Source of the DNA: Plutella xylostella
Lineage: Eukaryota > Arthropoda > Insecta > Lepidoptera > Plutellidae
Assembly (NCBI RefSeq): GCF_932276165.1
Contig: NC_063999.1
Coordinates: 1,800,501-1,864,500 of the forward strand
Direction: 5' to 3'
DNA length: 64,000 nt
Shown here: in pieces, positions 19,219 through 28,940 of the stretch
Numbering within the stretch: position 1 is the first letter of the stretch
Layout: each line of letters opens with the position of its first letter
Notes under the pieces: model-generated
The model's database searches: none
The model's input: only the letters and a program-made list of their open reading frames with translations
What the model was told of the DNA's origin: nothing
Made by a program: the position numbers and the translations under genes

Positions 19219-19570
19219 ACTTGGCAAACTTCGTCAAGTCTTCTCGTCGCCCATACCACAAAGTCTCAAGACGAAAGGCTTTGATCAGTGTGTCCTACCG
19301 GTTATGACCTATGGGGCTAAAACGTGGACACTTACTGTGGGACTGGTTCACAAACTGAAGGTCACTCAGCGAGCTATGGAAAGAGCTATGCTTGGAGCTA
19401 TGCTTGAAAGATCGCATCCGGAACGAAGTAATCTGACAGAGAACTAAAGTCACCGACATAGCTCACCGAGTTAGTAAGCTTAAGTGGCAATGGGCTGGTC
19501 ACATCTGTCGAAGAACCGATGACCGATGGGGTAAACGTGTTCTGCTGTCTTACTCCCAGCGATGAGTCGC
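19219..19570 (+). pseudogene. RTE-type LINE C-terminal remnant
   Basis: Shifting frames read DQCVLPVMTYGA, KTWTLTVGLVHKLKVTQRAM, KVTDIAHRVSKLKWQWAGHI and CRRTDD, which resembles the end of RTE/BovB-like reverse transcriptases. Stops and shifts are present. A piece of the same segment recurs at 43425-43680. Confidence 0.65.
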
Positions 19571-19871
19571 TGACACAATTTCACCTGTATCTCTAATTTG
19601 GTACCACCACCGCACATTTTAGACTCACAGTTTGCTGTGACGACACGCAAGCCAGTCAGTGCACACAATACAATTTTATAGAGCGACATCTCTTTTTTTT
19701 ACCTCTATTCAAATACGAACGCAACATCGCCCTGACATCGGCGCGGCTACCGTTTCAAAAATAATTACTAGTTGTTTTTAGATATATTTTCTACGACAGC
19801 GATAATTATATAAGATAATTGAGATTATCTTTAATTGTATTTTTCACTGTTTGTAATATATTTAGGTAGGT

Positions 19872-21888
19872 GGGCAGTTCTTCTTTTTAACCTACATAAT
19901 GGATAAAAAATTATCCCGAATTTGAAAAAAATAACTTTAGCTTTTTGGTGAACTCTAATAATTTTTATGATAGCTACATTTCTATTCTATCGAAAAAGGT
20001 GGTTGGCCGCGAAGTTTAAGTATTTTTTCAAGATTTTCAGAACATAATACGTGGATAAGGCAAAGAAAATTACACCTTCGTCACAGAATCTTTTATTTTA
20101 TTTTAACGAAATAGTCTTCGTCGATTAAAATTAAACTTTTTTGATACGTTAATAAACAAAATACCATTTTAGAAAACATATGAAGGAATGGATTTTTAGT
20201 AATAACAAAATATTTATTAAGTAGTTATTACCACTCTGTCACAATTTCAGCTAAAATGAAGCTTGTTTTTGCTATAAATATTTTTTCGCTACTAATTACA
20301 GTCAAAAATTAACAGCATAGACGTTAACATCAATGACTAAATTTAATATGATTTTTCCAAAGTTGCACTATTTATAACAGAACATATAAACGACCAAAAA
20401 TAAGTTGACTACCAGGAGACACCAATCGTTACAGAGTGGTAAACGATGTGACATAGTTGTTATTCTATTAAATATGCGGCAGCGTTTTGGAATAAAACAG
20501 TTTTATTTAAAAATAATAATTTAGTAACTTACTTATAAATCATTATGGTTTCAAGTTAGTCAAAAAAATTACTGGAGATATCTTTATTATTAGTATAACT
20601 AATGAAATCACACTTGAGAACCTCTGGAGAGTGAAATATCCGTATTTCAGGAACTTAAAGGACAAATTTGTTCCAACTACATAAAATAGTGTTTATCTGC
20701 ACAAATAATATTTTCGGCAACCTAAAATTTAAGTAACATAATGGAAAATTACGTAATTTGTTAAAGTTTTAACCAGCCATATTTCGAAAATACAGCAGTG
20801 GCTCTTAGAACTTGAAAAAAATACTCTTTCCTTTTTTAATTGCCTTAGAAGCTGGAAGGACTTTAATGTTATCATCAAACATCCGATAAATCATTCTCCA
20901 CCATATTAAACAGTCTACCACATTCATCGTCTGTTCTTGAGAACAATAGCACGAAATTACCTTTTTCACAAACGAAACTTTTTATTAATGCAGCGCAAGT
21001 GTATTGGACGTTCCTTTCGCTTCTTACTTTAACCAAAACGTGTAGTTTCTCTTCAATTTTTCTTTGATGAATTTTCTCAGGTTGGAGTGTTTCGTAAGAA
21101 TGTTACAGATTTGTCGTGTGACAGAGGGGTAAAATGTGTTGCAAAGTCGATTAGCATTTAAACAGTAACATAAAGTGTAATATTCACATGTTGATTGCAA
21201 AGTAATTGTTATTACCAATGAGTAAATAACAAAATAATAATTTAATTGTATTTTATTTTAACAATTACCTACGTGACGAAGCTGTCGCCGAATAAACACA
21301 CGCACCTCCTGTCACACTTTGCGGGTGGCCGATACGCGGTGTCTGGATCTCAAAGGGGAAATCTTACCAAGGGGAAAAGGAGACCTTAAACTCTGATCGA
21401 TGGCAATAAGGACGAGTGGCTCAAACAAATATTTTAAATGGCAACCTACGTGACAGAATGTACCTACTAAAACATTAGGTAGTAGGAGACAAATTTTCAA
21501 CATTTTTTAAAAATATTTCTGAAATCATTTAAAAATATATATTTTGTTTTACTAAATTGGTAATATCTTCTGGAGTTTAAATAAATTTTTATATTTTATG
21601 TCGTCATATATATTTTTTGTAACATTATCGAATATGCGCAGGATGAAGTGGCGGGAGACAGCCAAGATTCGTATGAAATACACCTCTGTCACGCGGATTT
21701 ACCACTCTGTAACGTAATTTTAAATACAAAAATATAAATTTATATTTTTGTAAACGTACACAGCCGTTGTGTTTTTAGTACAATGCACGCTGAAATATAA
21801 ATAAATAAATAAATATTTGAAAAACTCATGATTTTTTCTTCACAACTGATGGAGACTAAGTTATGTAGGTTAAAAAGAAGAACTGCCC
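19872..21888. mobile_element. 2,017-bp DNA transposon-like element, 28-bp perfect TIRs, AGGT TSD
   Basis: GGGCAGTTCTTCTTTTTAAC (extends through CTACATAA to 19899) is exactly mirrored by 21861-21888. AGGT flanks both ends (19868-19871 and 21889-21892). The longest open frames are about 64 codons with no recognisable domain, so it is non-autonomous or highly decayed. The motif ACCACTCTGTCAC/GTAACAGAGTGGTAA recurs several times inside (near 20230, 20430 and 21700). The superfamily is not assigned. Confidence 0.75.
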
Positions 21889-22194
21889 AGGTACGGTAAT
21901 TATTTTTTTTTTTTTACGGTAATTATTTCTCACCGTAGGTAAATCCCCTTTTAATTTGGAGCGCCGCACTTAATAAAATGGATACAGGGACTAAAAAAAA
22001 TATATTATAGTCTCAGATGTCCAGACTCGTATTGAAAAAGTGCCCAGCCCAAAAAGGTTTGTGATCTCTGATTTGTCTAAAATTGATAACTGTCAGAATT
22101 CCGTAAGATTACTAATAACAGTGTAGGTAGGTACTTAGTTACAGAAAATAACATTTAAAAACTAAAAAACTAAAAGATTTAACATGCTTAAGTA

Positions 22195-22195
<1 letters not shown>

Positions 22196-22276
<81 letters not shown>

Positions 22277-22290
22277 TATGTGCGTGTGTG
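22196..22290. repeat. (TG)n microsatellite at the LINE 3' end
   Basis: About 75 bp of TG, then GAGTATGTGCGTGTGTG. It is the antisense (CA)n tail of the LINE ORF at 22353-24074. Confidence 0.88.
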
Positions 22291-22352
22291 TGCCAGGATT
22301 AATATTAAGAATAATCAAATCAAGTTAGTTTATAACTTTTATTACCTATTCG

Positions 22353-24074
22353 TTATACTACAAGTTTAAACAATTTTTCAGTCTCATCATAGCTAAGGCC
22401 GTAAAGCCAGTTAGTCACAGCTTTTTTGCACTCGTTATAAGTAAGACTGTAGATATTAAGTTGCCTGTTGATTTTATTGTATATGTAAATCGATTGTTTC
22501 ACAAATTGTCTTGAGGCAAAAGACGTGGCCACAAATGGAACTGAAAGCACTTTATCTTTCCTTCTTTTATTTGTCAGTTGTGGTTGATAATTGACCGATT
22601 TATGCAATTTGAGTGTGGAGCATAAGACATATAATTGTCTGACTGTTAGAAGGTTGCCAAATTTATAGAGCTCATCTGTGGGGAATCTATATGGTAGAAA
22701 ATACATGACCTTCAACAGTGACCTTTGTGCCCGTTCCAGCTCTAACATTTTAGTTTTCGTAGCTCCACCCCAAACTGGGAGACAATAGCATATCACGGAC
22801 TGAACCAACGCCTTATATATTGTCTCCAGTAGTTCATTGCTGGCTACATGTCTAAGTTTCATAAAAATCCATATAAGTTTTCTGACTCTACCCATGACTT
22901 TTTCTATATGTGCATGCCAAGATAGTCTTTCATCAATAATTATACCCAAATATTTAGTTGATGACACTTTTTCAATGGGAGAGCAGAGGCAAGTTACATT
23001 TGTTGGTGACAAACATTTATGAATTTTTAATCTGAAACTTGGATCCGGTTGGGTGCGTTTGTCGATTGAGAAGCAGATATAGTTGGTTTTCGTTAGATTA
23101 AGAGTCAATAAATTCGAAACAAGCCACTCTGCTACAGTCGAAAGACCTTGCTCAGCTATGCTACACACTTCGTCCCACGTATTTGCTGTGAATACTATAG
23201 CTGTATCGTCAGCATATGAAAATATACTAGCGTTGGTCAGTTTAAGATTACACAGCTCATTTATGTATGTGAGAAATAAGGTAGGTCCGAGTATACTCCC
23301 TTGTGGGACTCCGTAGGATATGTTTACGAGGTCACTATTTTGGTTAGTTATTTTAACGCGTTGTGTACGATTAGTCAGATAGTCCTGCAGTAATTGAAGA
23401 GGTATACCTCTTATTCCAATGTCTTCCAGCCTTTGCACAAGGATGGGGACAGACACTGTGTCAAAGGCCTTTTTCAAGTCTAAAAACACGGATATACATT
23501 TTTTACCCTTATCAACTTGTTCAACAATTAGTGAGGTTAGTGCTATCGCAGCATCTTCTGTCGATATACCGTGTCTAAAACCATACTGTGATTTGGAGAG
23601 AATTTTAAAATCTAAATAATTTACTAGTCTTATGTTTATGAGTTTCTCTAAGATTTTTGAAATGGATGTTAATACTGAAATGGGACGGTAATTGCTCACT
23701 TCCCTACTATCGCCACCCTTGTACACGGGGGTTATTATAGATTGTTTTAAAGCTCGGGGGAATGTACCTTGTTCAAAACAAAGGTTGACCAAATGACAGA
23801 TAACTGGAACCAATATATTGTGAGCTAGCTTTAAAAAAGCTGGGGTGACGTTATCCCATCCGGGGGCACTATTAGATTTAAGGTTCATTAAGACGTCGAA
23901 CACTTCCTTATGATCACTTTCAAGAAGAACGAAAGAATTTGGTTGCTTCGTACTTTGAGGTAGTTTTTTACTGCTATCGACATTCCCAGCTAATCGATTG
24001 ACAACTATTTCCTCAGCTAGTGATTGGCCTACGTTCGAGAAATATTCATTTAATGAGGAATAAAATTGTTGCTG
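22353..24074 (-). CDS. non-LTR retrotransposon reverse transcriptase ORF, 5'-truncated (LINE copy 2)
   Basis: The frame is open from about 24074, upstream of the first Met at 23903. It includes SLNEYFSNVGQSLAEEIV and SFVLLESDHKE, which align with LINE copy 1. RT blocks: YRPISVLTSISKILEKLINI, QYGFRHGISTEDA, SVFLDLKKAFDTV, ISYGVPQGSILGPTLFLTYI, SYADDTAIVF (catalytic Asp pair) and KYLGIIIDERLSW. The stop is at 22353. It lacks the endonuclease. It shares its layout and (CA)n tail with copy 1 but differs in sequence throughout, so it is the same clade and not the same subfamily. Antisense in an ADAMTS intron. Confidence 0.9.
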   Translation of the reverse strand, partial: QQQFYSSLNEYFSNVGQSLAEEIVVNRLAGNVDSSKKLPQSTKQPNSFVLLESDHKEVFDVLMNLKSNSAPGWDNVTPAFLKLAHNILVPVICHLVNLCFEQGTFPRALKQSIITPVYKGGDSREVSNYRPISVLTSISKILEKLINIRLVNYLDFKILSKSQYGFRHGISTEDAAIALTSLIVEQVDKGKKCISVFLDLKKAFDTVSVPILVQRLEDIGIRGIPLQLLQDYLTNRTQRVKITNQNSDLVNISYGVPQGSILGPTLFLTYINELCNLKLTNASIFSYADDTAIVFTANTWDEVCSIAEQGLSTVAEWLVSNLLTLNLTKTNYICFSIDKRTQPDPSFRLKIHKCLSPTNVTCLCSPIEKVSSTKYLGIIIDERLSWHAHIEKVMGRVRKLIWIFMKLRHVASNELLETIYKALVQSVICYCLPVWGGATKTKMLELERAQRSLLKVMYFLPYRFPTDELYKFGNLLTVRQLYVLCSTLKLHKSVNYQPQLTNKRRKDKVLSVPFVATSFASRQFVKQSIYIYNKINRQLNIYSLTYNECKKAVTNWLYGLSYDETEKLFKLVV

Positions 24075-24219
24075 TCACATCTGAATGTTTGTATTAGACA
24101 ATGAGAGTAACAATTTTATTCTTCAGATAACACTTATCTGACTATTGAAAAATCAGCCCTTAGTCATTCAGTAGTAAGACTACTCTCTTATCTAGTGGTA
24201 AAATGTGTTTAATTTCCAG

Positions 24220-24331
24220 GGCTGTTCGCAAAGGAAGACACCATACCAGTACGCTACGATGGTCTGCACCAAATACAAGGAAAGAGTCAGAAGATTGTCC
24301 GGACTTGGCATGCAGATATCACCGGCTTTAG
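24220..24331 (+). CDS. ADAMTS exon: second cysteine-rich module, part 1
   Basis: Acceptor TTCCAG at 24219 and donor GTACGT at 24332. Encodes GCSQRKTPYQYATMVCTKYK then ERVRRLSGLGMQISPAL. The P.xYA...C..Y and SG.G.Q words resemble the ADAMTS cysteine-rich domain. Phase 1 at the end. Separated from exon 15800 by 8.2 kb of repeats. Confidence 0.85.
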
Positions 24332-24635
24332 GTACGTTTAACGTTAATCCACGAAATGCTGATGATGGTAATGTAGAATGTAAAGACCTACACAAAATGC
24401 TGATGATGATAATGATGATTATAAAGAACTATATCTGTAACTTTGTCATCATCATCAGCCTTCTATCTATTAATTGCAATGTGTTTTCCCCTGAACTTTA
24501 GTCAGCCTTCTATCCATTTTGTATTGTGTTTTACTGAACTTTTGTTATCTTGACAAATCACCTAATATATCAATTATACCATTCTTGAAAGAAACCCCAA
24601 GCATTTCAGAATCACACTGAACTTGTTTGAATCAT
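24332..24635. other. ADAMTS intron
   Basis: Non-coding, with (GATGAT)n-like runs at 24398-24420 and no recognised element. Confidence 0.4.
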
Positions 24636-25185
24636 TATAAATCCTACTAATATTATAAATACGAAAATTTGTGAGTATGTGATGATGTGTAGTTATGTAT
24701 GTTTGTTACTTCAACACGTCCAAACGGCTGAACCGATTTTAATGAAATTTGGTATGGAGTTAGCTGACACTCTTATAACCCGGATTAACACACATAGCCT
24801 TACCCTGACATGCTATATTGTTTTATTCGGATCAATTGTATTTAATATTTCATTTTTTATCAACTTAATTTATATTTTACACAATTTATCCTTATTATTT
24901 ATTAATGTGACATTGTTTATTTATTTATTTTTATTTTGTTTTAAATATAGTTAAATAGAATTGAACCGATATAAATTAATATACTCTATGAATTATACTA
25001 ATTAATTTTAATTAATTTATTGATTTATTGTGATCTAATTTTAATTTTTAATTATAATTTTATTTTTAATTTGATTGACATTGCATGTACTATGGATCTT
25101 GTTATCTGAAAATAAATGTTTTATTATTATTATTATATTATAGCCTACTTTTTATCGCAGAATTCTCACGGGATAACTTTTGAAA
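24636..25185 (+). repeat. dispersed repeat split by a nested 339-bp insertion
   Basis: CTACTAATATTATAAATACG through CCGGATTAACACACATAGCC is the family at 17680. It resumes at 25147 with ACTTTTTATCGCAGAATTCT. Between them, 24801-25139 is an AT-rich insertion ending AATAAATG then (TTA)n. It is bounded by ATAGCCT at 24794-24800 and 25140-25146, so it is a target-primed retroposon insertion with a 7-bp TSD. Confidence 0.75.
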
Positions 25186-25248
25186 AACTAGTAATCTATA
25201 ACCACCTGTCAGTAATCTAATACCACTACAATAACCTCCCTCCCACAG

Positions 25249-25397
25249 AGGACCCAGACCGCCCCTGCCGAGTGGCCTGCCAGGACGCGGGCGTGTCGCA
25301 CCGGTTCTACCTGGTGCACGGGCAGGAGGGCTGGTTCCCGCTCGGGACGCCGTGCGGCGGCGGCAACGCCAGCTACTGCGTCAGCGGGAAGTGCTTG
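25249..25397 (+). CDS. ADAMTS exon: second cysteine-rich module, part 2
   Basis: Acceptor CCACAG at 25248 and donor GTAAGA at 25398. Encodes EDPDRPCRVACQDAGVSHRF, then GWFPLGTPCGGG and YCVSGKCL. This is the clearest match to the ADAMTS CRVxCQ...GTxC...YCVxGKC pattern. GC-rich exon. Phase 0 at the end. Confidence 0.92.
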
Positions 25398-25559
25398 GTA
25401 AGATTCATAAACAGACTATGACTCTTGCAATTGCGAGAGCGAAAGATGGCATCGGTAGAAGTCTAAAGATGAAAGTTATTGATATATTCTATGAGCAGGA
25501 TTTTCATAATCTTTCGGAGCAAAAAGGCGTTAGCTTTTGCTTTGGTCCTGGACGGAATT

Positions 25560-25790
25560 TATTCTGTATTACTATACTGTCTTGATAATGGATATGTGGC
25601 GAATATCCGGCTACCTAGCCGTACTAGCCGTAGTAAAAGCGGAATATAAACAAGCGCAACAAAAAATTATTATACTGTATTACTATACTGTCGTGATAAT
25701 GGATATGGCGAATATCCAGCCACCTCGCCGTAGTAAAAGCGAAATACAAATAAGAGCAAGACAAAAAAAAACTCCTGATATTCGTATCGA
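25560..25790. repeat. imperfect direct duplication, about 113 bp
   Basis: TGTATTACTATACTGTC(T/G)TGATAATGGATATG, GCGAATATCC, GCCGTAGTAAAAGCG and AATA(T/C)AAA recur about 113 bp apart within the ADAMTS intron. The unit does not include exon sequence. Confidence 0.75.
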
Positions 25791-25862
25791 AAAAAACAGT
25801 ACAGTAGTGACCCTATATTGCATTTCTAAAATACACAACCTAACCACCGCATCCTTCCCCAG

Positions 25863-26055
25863 GAATTCGGCCCAGACAACACACCGCTCTCCGAGATGGT
25901 GTTCACGCTGCCCCTGCTGAACCGCACCACCCACTCGGCCGTCAGACGACACTCGTCGCGACACCGGCGCAGCTTGCAACGAGAGAAAGTGGTGGTCACA
26001 GCCACGCTTAAACAGAGCCACCTGGACCATATTATTAAGCATTTGAACTTTACAG
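25863..26055 (+). CDS. ADAMTS exon: C-terminal tail with dibasic cleavage-like motif
   Basis: Acceptor CCCCAG at 25862 and donor GTTGGT at 26056. Encodes EFGPDNTPLSEMVFTLPLLN then RTTHSAVRRHSSRHRRSLQR. The RHRRS stretch resembles a furin-type site and NRT is an N-glycosylation sequon. Later LNFT is another sequon. There is no PLAC or TSP1 signature. Phase 1 at the end. Confidence 0.85.
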
Positions 26056-26400
26056 GTTGGTTTTGCATAATTATAGAGGAAACGTATTTTAATTTTTAAT
26101 GTCAATATACTAAGTGCAAATATGTGCGGATCACGAATATTGTTGACTCAAGTCGATAGCGTAATCCGATATCAATTGACATCTTGATCAGCGCCCATGT
26201 CGGTGACGTTAGAAACTAATAAAACCCTGTAGTCCCGCTGTCCTCGTAATAATAGTATACTACACTATAATGGTACTATTATATCAATTGCAACATTACT
26301 AGACACACACAATCCTGTGACAAAGTTATAAGCCCGCAAATCCCATGATACCATAAGAAGCAATGCAATATGCTACACACTGGTTCAACTTCAAAATGAA
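26056..26400. other. ADAMTS intron
   Basis: Non-coding. No element recognised before the MITE at 26401. Confidence 0.4.
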
Positions 26401-26558
26401 TCGATTCTGAAGGCAGAAATTCTAATTTGAACGCTGTCAAACTAGAAGATGTGTTAACCAAAAATTCAATTTACGGGAACACTCATAGAGTCGAATTTTA
26501 AACAAAGAAATTAAGGTTTTGACAGCTCTAAAATTAGAATTTCTGCATTTAGAATCGA
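26401..26558. mobile_element. 157-bp MITE family, complete copy
   Basis: TCGATTCTGAAGGCAGAAAT then TCTAATTT and CTGTCAAA are mirrored by TTTTGACAGC, AAATTAGAATTTCTGC and AGAATCGA. Second complete copy at 37463-37619, half copy at 2997-3092. Confidence 0.8.
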
Positions 26559-26590
26559 CATCAAAATCTACATAACAACAATAGCCTCAA

Positions 26591-28180
26591 AGAATTGAAT
26601 GGTTTGTTGAGCATAACAAAATACTGTCGCCTAAGTGTACTGGTTTTAGGAGAGGTCACTCATGCATGGATAACTTAGTTAGCTTAGTTACACAGGTTCA
26701 ATTAGGATTTTCTGATAACTCGCCAACACTGGCCTGTTTTTTAGACATAGAAAATGCTTATAATAATATTTTAGTAGATAAACTAGTTAAAATTTTAAAT
26801 AATATTCAAATAGGTAAAAAGATATGTCAATACATTTGGTTTTTCTTAAGTGAGCGTCATCTTAAAATTAGAAATGAGTCTGAGAATGATATGGAGCTAA
26901 TTAGATGGACGGGGAGGGGTTTGGCCCAGGGGGATCCAATCTCACCGCTTTTATTTAATATAGCTACCAAGGACATTTGTCGCAGAATAACTGAAGTATT
27001 TATATCCCAGTATGCGGATGACTTTGTTCTCTATATAAGTAATAAAAACTTAAGTTGTTCGGCTACATATATTCAAAATGCTCTCGATACGTTTGTGACG
27101 CTGTTGGATACACTAGGTTTGCAATTATCAGCTATGAAATCAAAGTGTTGCATTTTTAGTAGGGGCCGCAGGAAACAGAATGTGCAGCTTGAACTAAATG
27201 GTATCAAAATTGAAAAGGTTCACGTAGTCAAGTATTTAGGTATCTGGTTAGATGAATCTCTAAGATGGGGCAAACACTTAAATGAGGTATGCAGTATGAC
27301 CATGAAATTTGTTAATATTTTGAAAGTTTTGGCTGGATCCGAGTGGGGGTTACATCCAAAGCATTTAAGAAGACTATATATTTCTCTTGTTCGTAGTCGA
27401 ATTGATTATGGCAGCATTTTATTTGATAACTGTGCAAAAACTCATTTATACAAAATTGATAAAGTCCAGAATCAGGCACTTCGTGTTATTGGGGGCTTTA
27501 TTAGAAGCACTCCTATCCATACTATGGAAAGTGAACTCTGTGTACCGCCTTTACATATAAGAAGAGAATATTTGGGATATAAATACTGCTCTAAGGCAAA
27601 GTCATGGTCCAATAGTGATACAAACACTTTATTAGAAAAACTTGGATTACATTGTGGAAATAGGTACTGGCAAACAAAGAAAAAACCTTTGTTATCTACG
27701 ATTTACGAAGAAACAAAAAGTGATACTATTCATTCATCAGAAATACTTGAGTTCTTTTGTCTAGATACCTGGGTGTCAAATATTAATGTTGCGGATGTGG
27801 TTAGAACTCAATTGAAAAGTTTGAATAAGCCAAAATCGTCCTACAAGAATAGTTTTTCGATTTTGAAATTTAACATTATACAAGAGGTTTATGGAGAATA
27901 TAATGCCTGGAGATACCTGTATACTGATGCGTCAAAAGATGGTCGAGGCATAGGGGCAGCGTTTTATGATCCTATGGCAAAAAAATCCGGTATATTTAAA
28001 ACTTCGGCAAATATTTCTATTATGGCGGCTGAGTTGATTGCAATTTCCGAAGCACTATCATACGCTATCTCTGAAGATCTCTACAAATTTGTTATCTTCA
28101 CTGACAGCAAAAGCGCATTACAGCACCTCTCTCGTTGCACTTCTGGTGGCAGAGGTACATTATGGGATACGTTGTGCTGA
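26591..28180 (+). CDS. non-LTR retrotransposon RT + RNase H ORF, truncated at both ends (LINE copy 3)
   Basis: Open from about 26591 (RIEWFVEHNKILSPKCTGFR then RGHSCMDNL). RT blocks: ACFLDIENAYNNI, RGLAQGDPISPLLFNIATKD, SQYADDFVLYIS (catalytic Asp pair) and VKYLGIWLDESLRWGKHL. A separate RNase H domain follows: YTDASKDGRGIGAAF, MAAELIAISEAL and FTDSKSALQHLSR. This RT-RNase H order is typical of I/R1-type LINEs. The frame shifts near 28165 inside RNase H (continuation GYVVLNKMKELINNN is in another frame) and decays beyond. The endonuclease is missing. It lies in sense with ADAMTS in its last intron. Confidence 0.88.
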   Translation, partial: RIEWFVEHNKILSPKCTGFRRGHSCMDNLVSLVTQVQLGFSDNSPTLACFLDIENAYNNILVDKLVKILNNIQIGKKICQYIWFFLSERHLKIRNESENDMELIRWTGRGLAQGDPISPLLFNIATKDICRRITEVFISQYADDFVLYISNKNLSCSATYIQNALDTFVTLLDTLGLQLSAMKSKCCIFSRGRRKQNVQLELNGIKIEKVHVVKYLGIWLDESLRWGKHLNEVCSMTMKFVNILKVLAGSEWGLHPKHLRRLYISLVRSRIDYGSILFDNCAKTHLYKIDKVQNQALRVIGGFIRSTPIHTMESELCVPPLHIRREYLGYKYCSKAKSWSNSDTNTLLEKLGLHCGNRYWQTKKKPLLSTIYEETKSDTIHSSEILEFFCLDTWVSNINVADVVRTQLKSLNKPKSSYKNSFSILKFNIIQEVYGEYNAWRYLYTDASKDGRGIGAAFYDPMAKKSGIFKTSANISIMAAELIAISEALSYAISEDLYKFVIFTDSKSALQHLSRCTSGGRGTLWDTLC

Positions 28181-28940
28181 ACAAAATGAAGGAATTAATA
28201 AACAACAATAGAGTTTCCGAATTCAATAGGGATTCCGGATAGTTGTGGTATCGGTTCCAAATGGCTGGGGTGTTGGTCGTGGTAACAACTTATAGAAGAA
28301 TGCCCCATTTCTTGTGTGCCAATTTTACCGTTGTGTTTGAAATCCGCTGGCCATTGAAGGGCGTGTTGGTGCACCGGCTGAGGGTGCTAGCATTGTAGTG
28401 ATGCTTTCTTTTTCCTATTTTGCTGAAGTGGCTTTGCCTGTCTTTGGAAAAATGTGGACGCGTTTCGTCGGTAACGTATATTCGGGTTGGGTCATTAATA
28501 GCGTCATTGAGGTCTTGTTCGCCAAGTGCTTTTGTGCTCGGGGAAACAATTTCATCTGGTTCACAAGCGCTGGCATTGGTTAGGTTAGGCCTTCAGCTGT
28601 TCTGAAGATAGCATTTGAGTATCTTTTCATAGAGTGAGATGGTGAAAGCCATTTGTCTCCTGGTCTTGCATTCTTGAAGGGACTGCTCCAAAGATTATCT
28701 TTAAGGAAAAATGGTGACATCTGTCTTTATCCTGGAGAATCCACATTATCCTAGGCTGATAGTATGCTCCACTAGCGTTTTTATCTTCCTCATCAGCTAA
28801 TAACGAATCTGGAACCAACTTGGACTTTGTGTTTGAATTCTCTATATTTTAAAAAGTGCTTGCATGTCACCCTGAATTATTTTGGAATGTCTTGTTGATC
28901 CTTAACATCAATGATATTTTAAAGATCCAATAGTACTTTA
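28181..28940 (+). other. decayed LINE 3 tail and unassigned 5' flank of LINE 4
   Basis: The first 100-120 bp still show broken RNase H-like words (IPDSCGIGSK). The remainder, up to the ATG at 28941, may be the 5' UTR or a decayed ORF1 of LINE 4. I found no CCHC knuckle or other ORF1 signature. Confidence 0.4.

Noticed and set aside
22184..22369. Open frame encoding Val/Cys repeats
   Set aside because: Translation of the second (TG)n tract.
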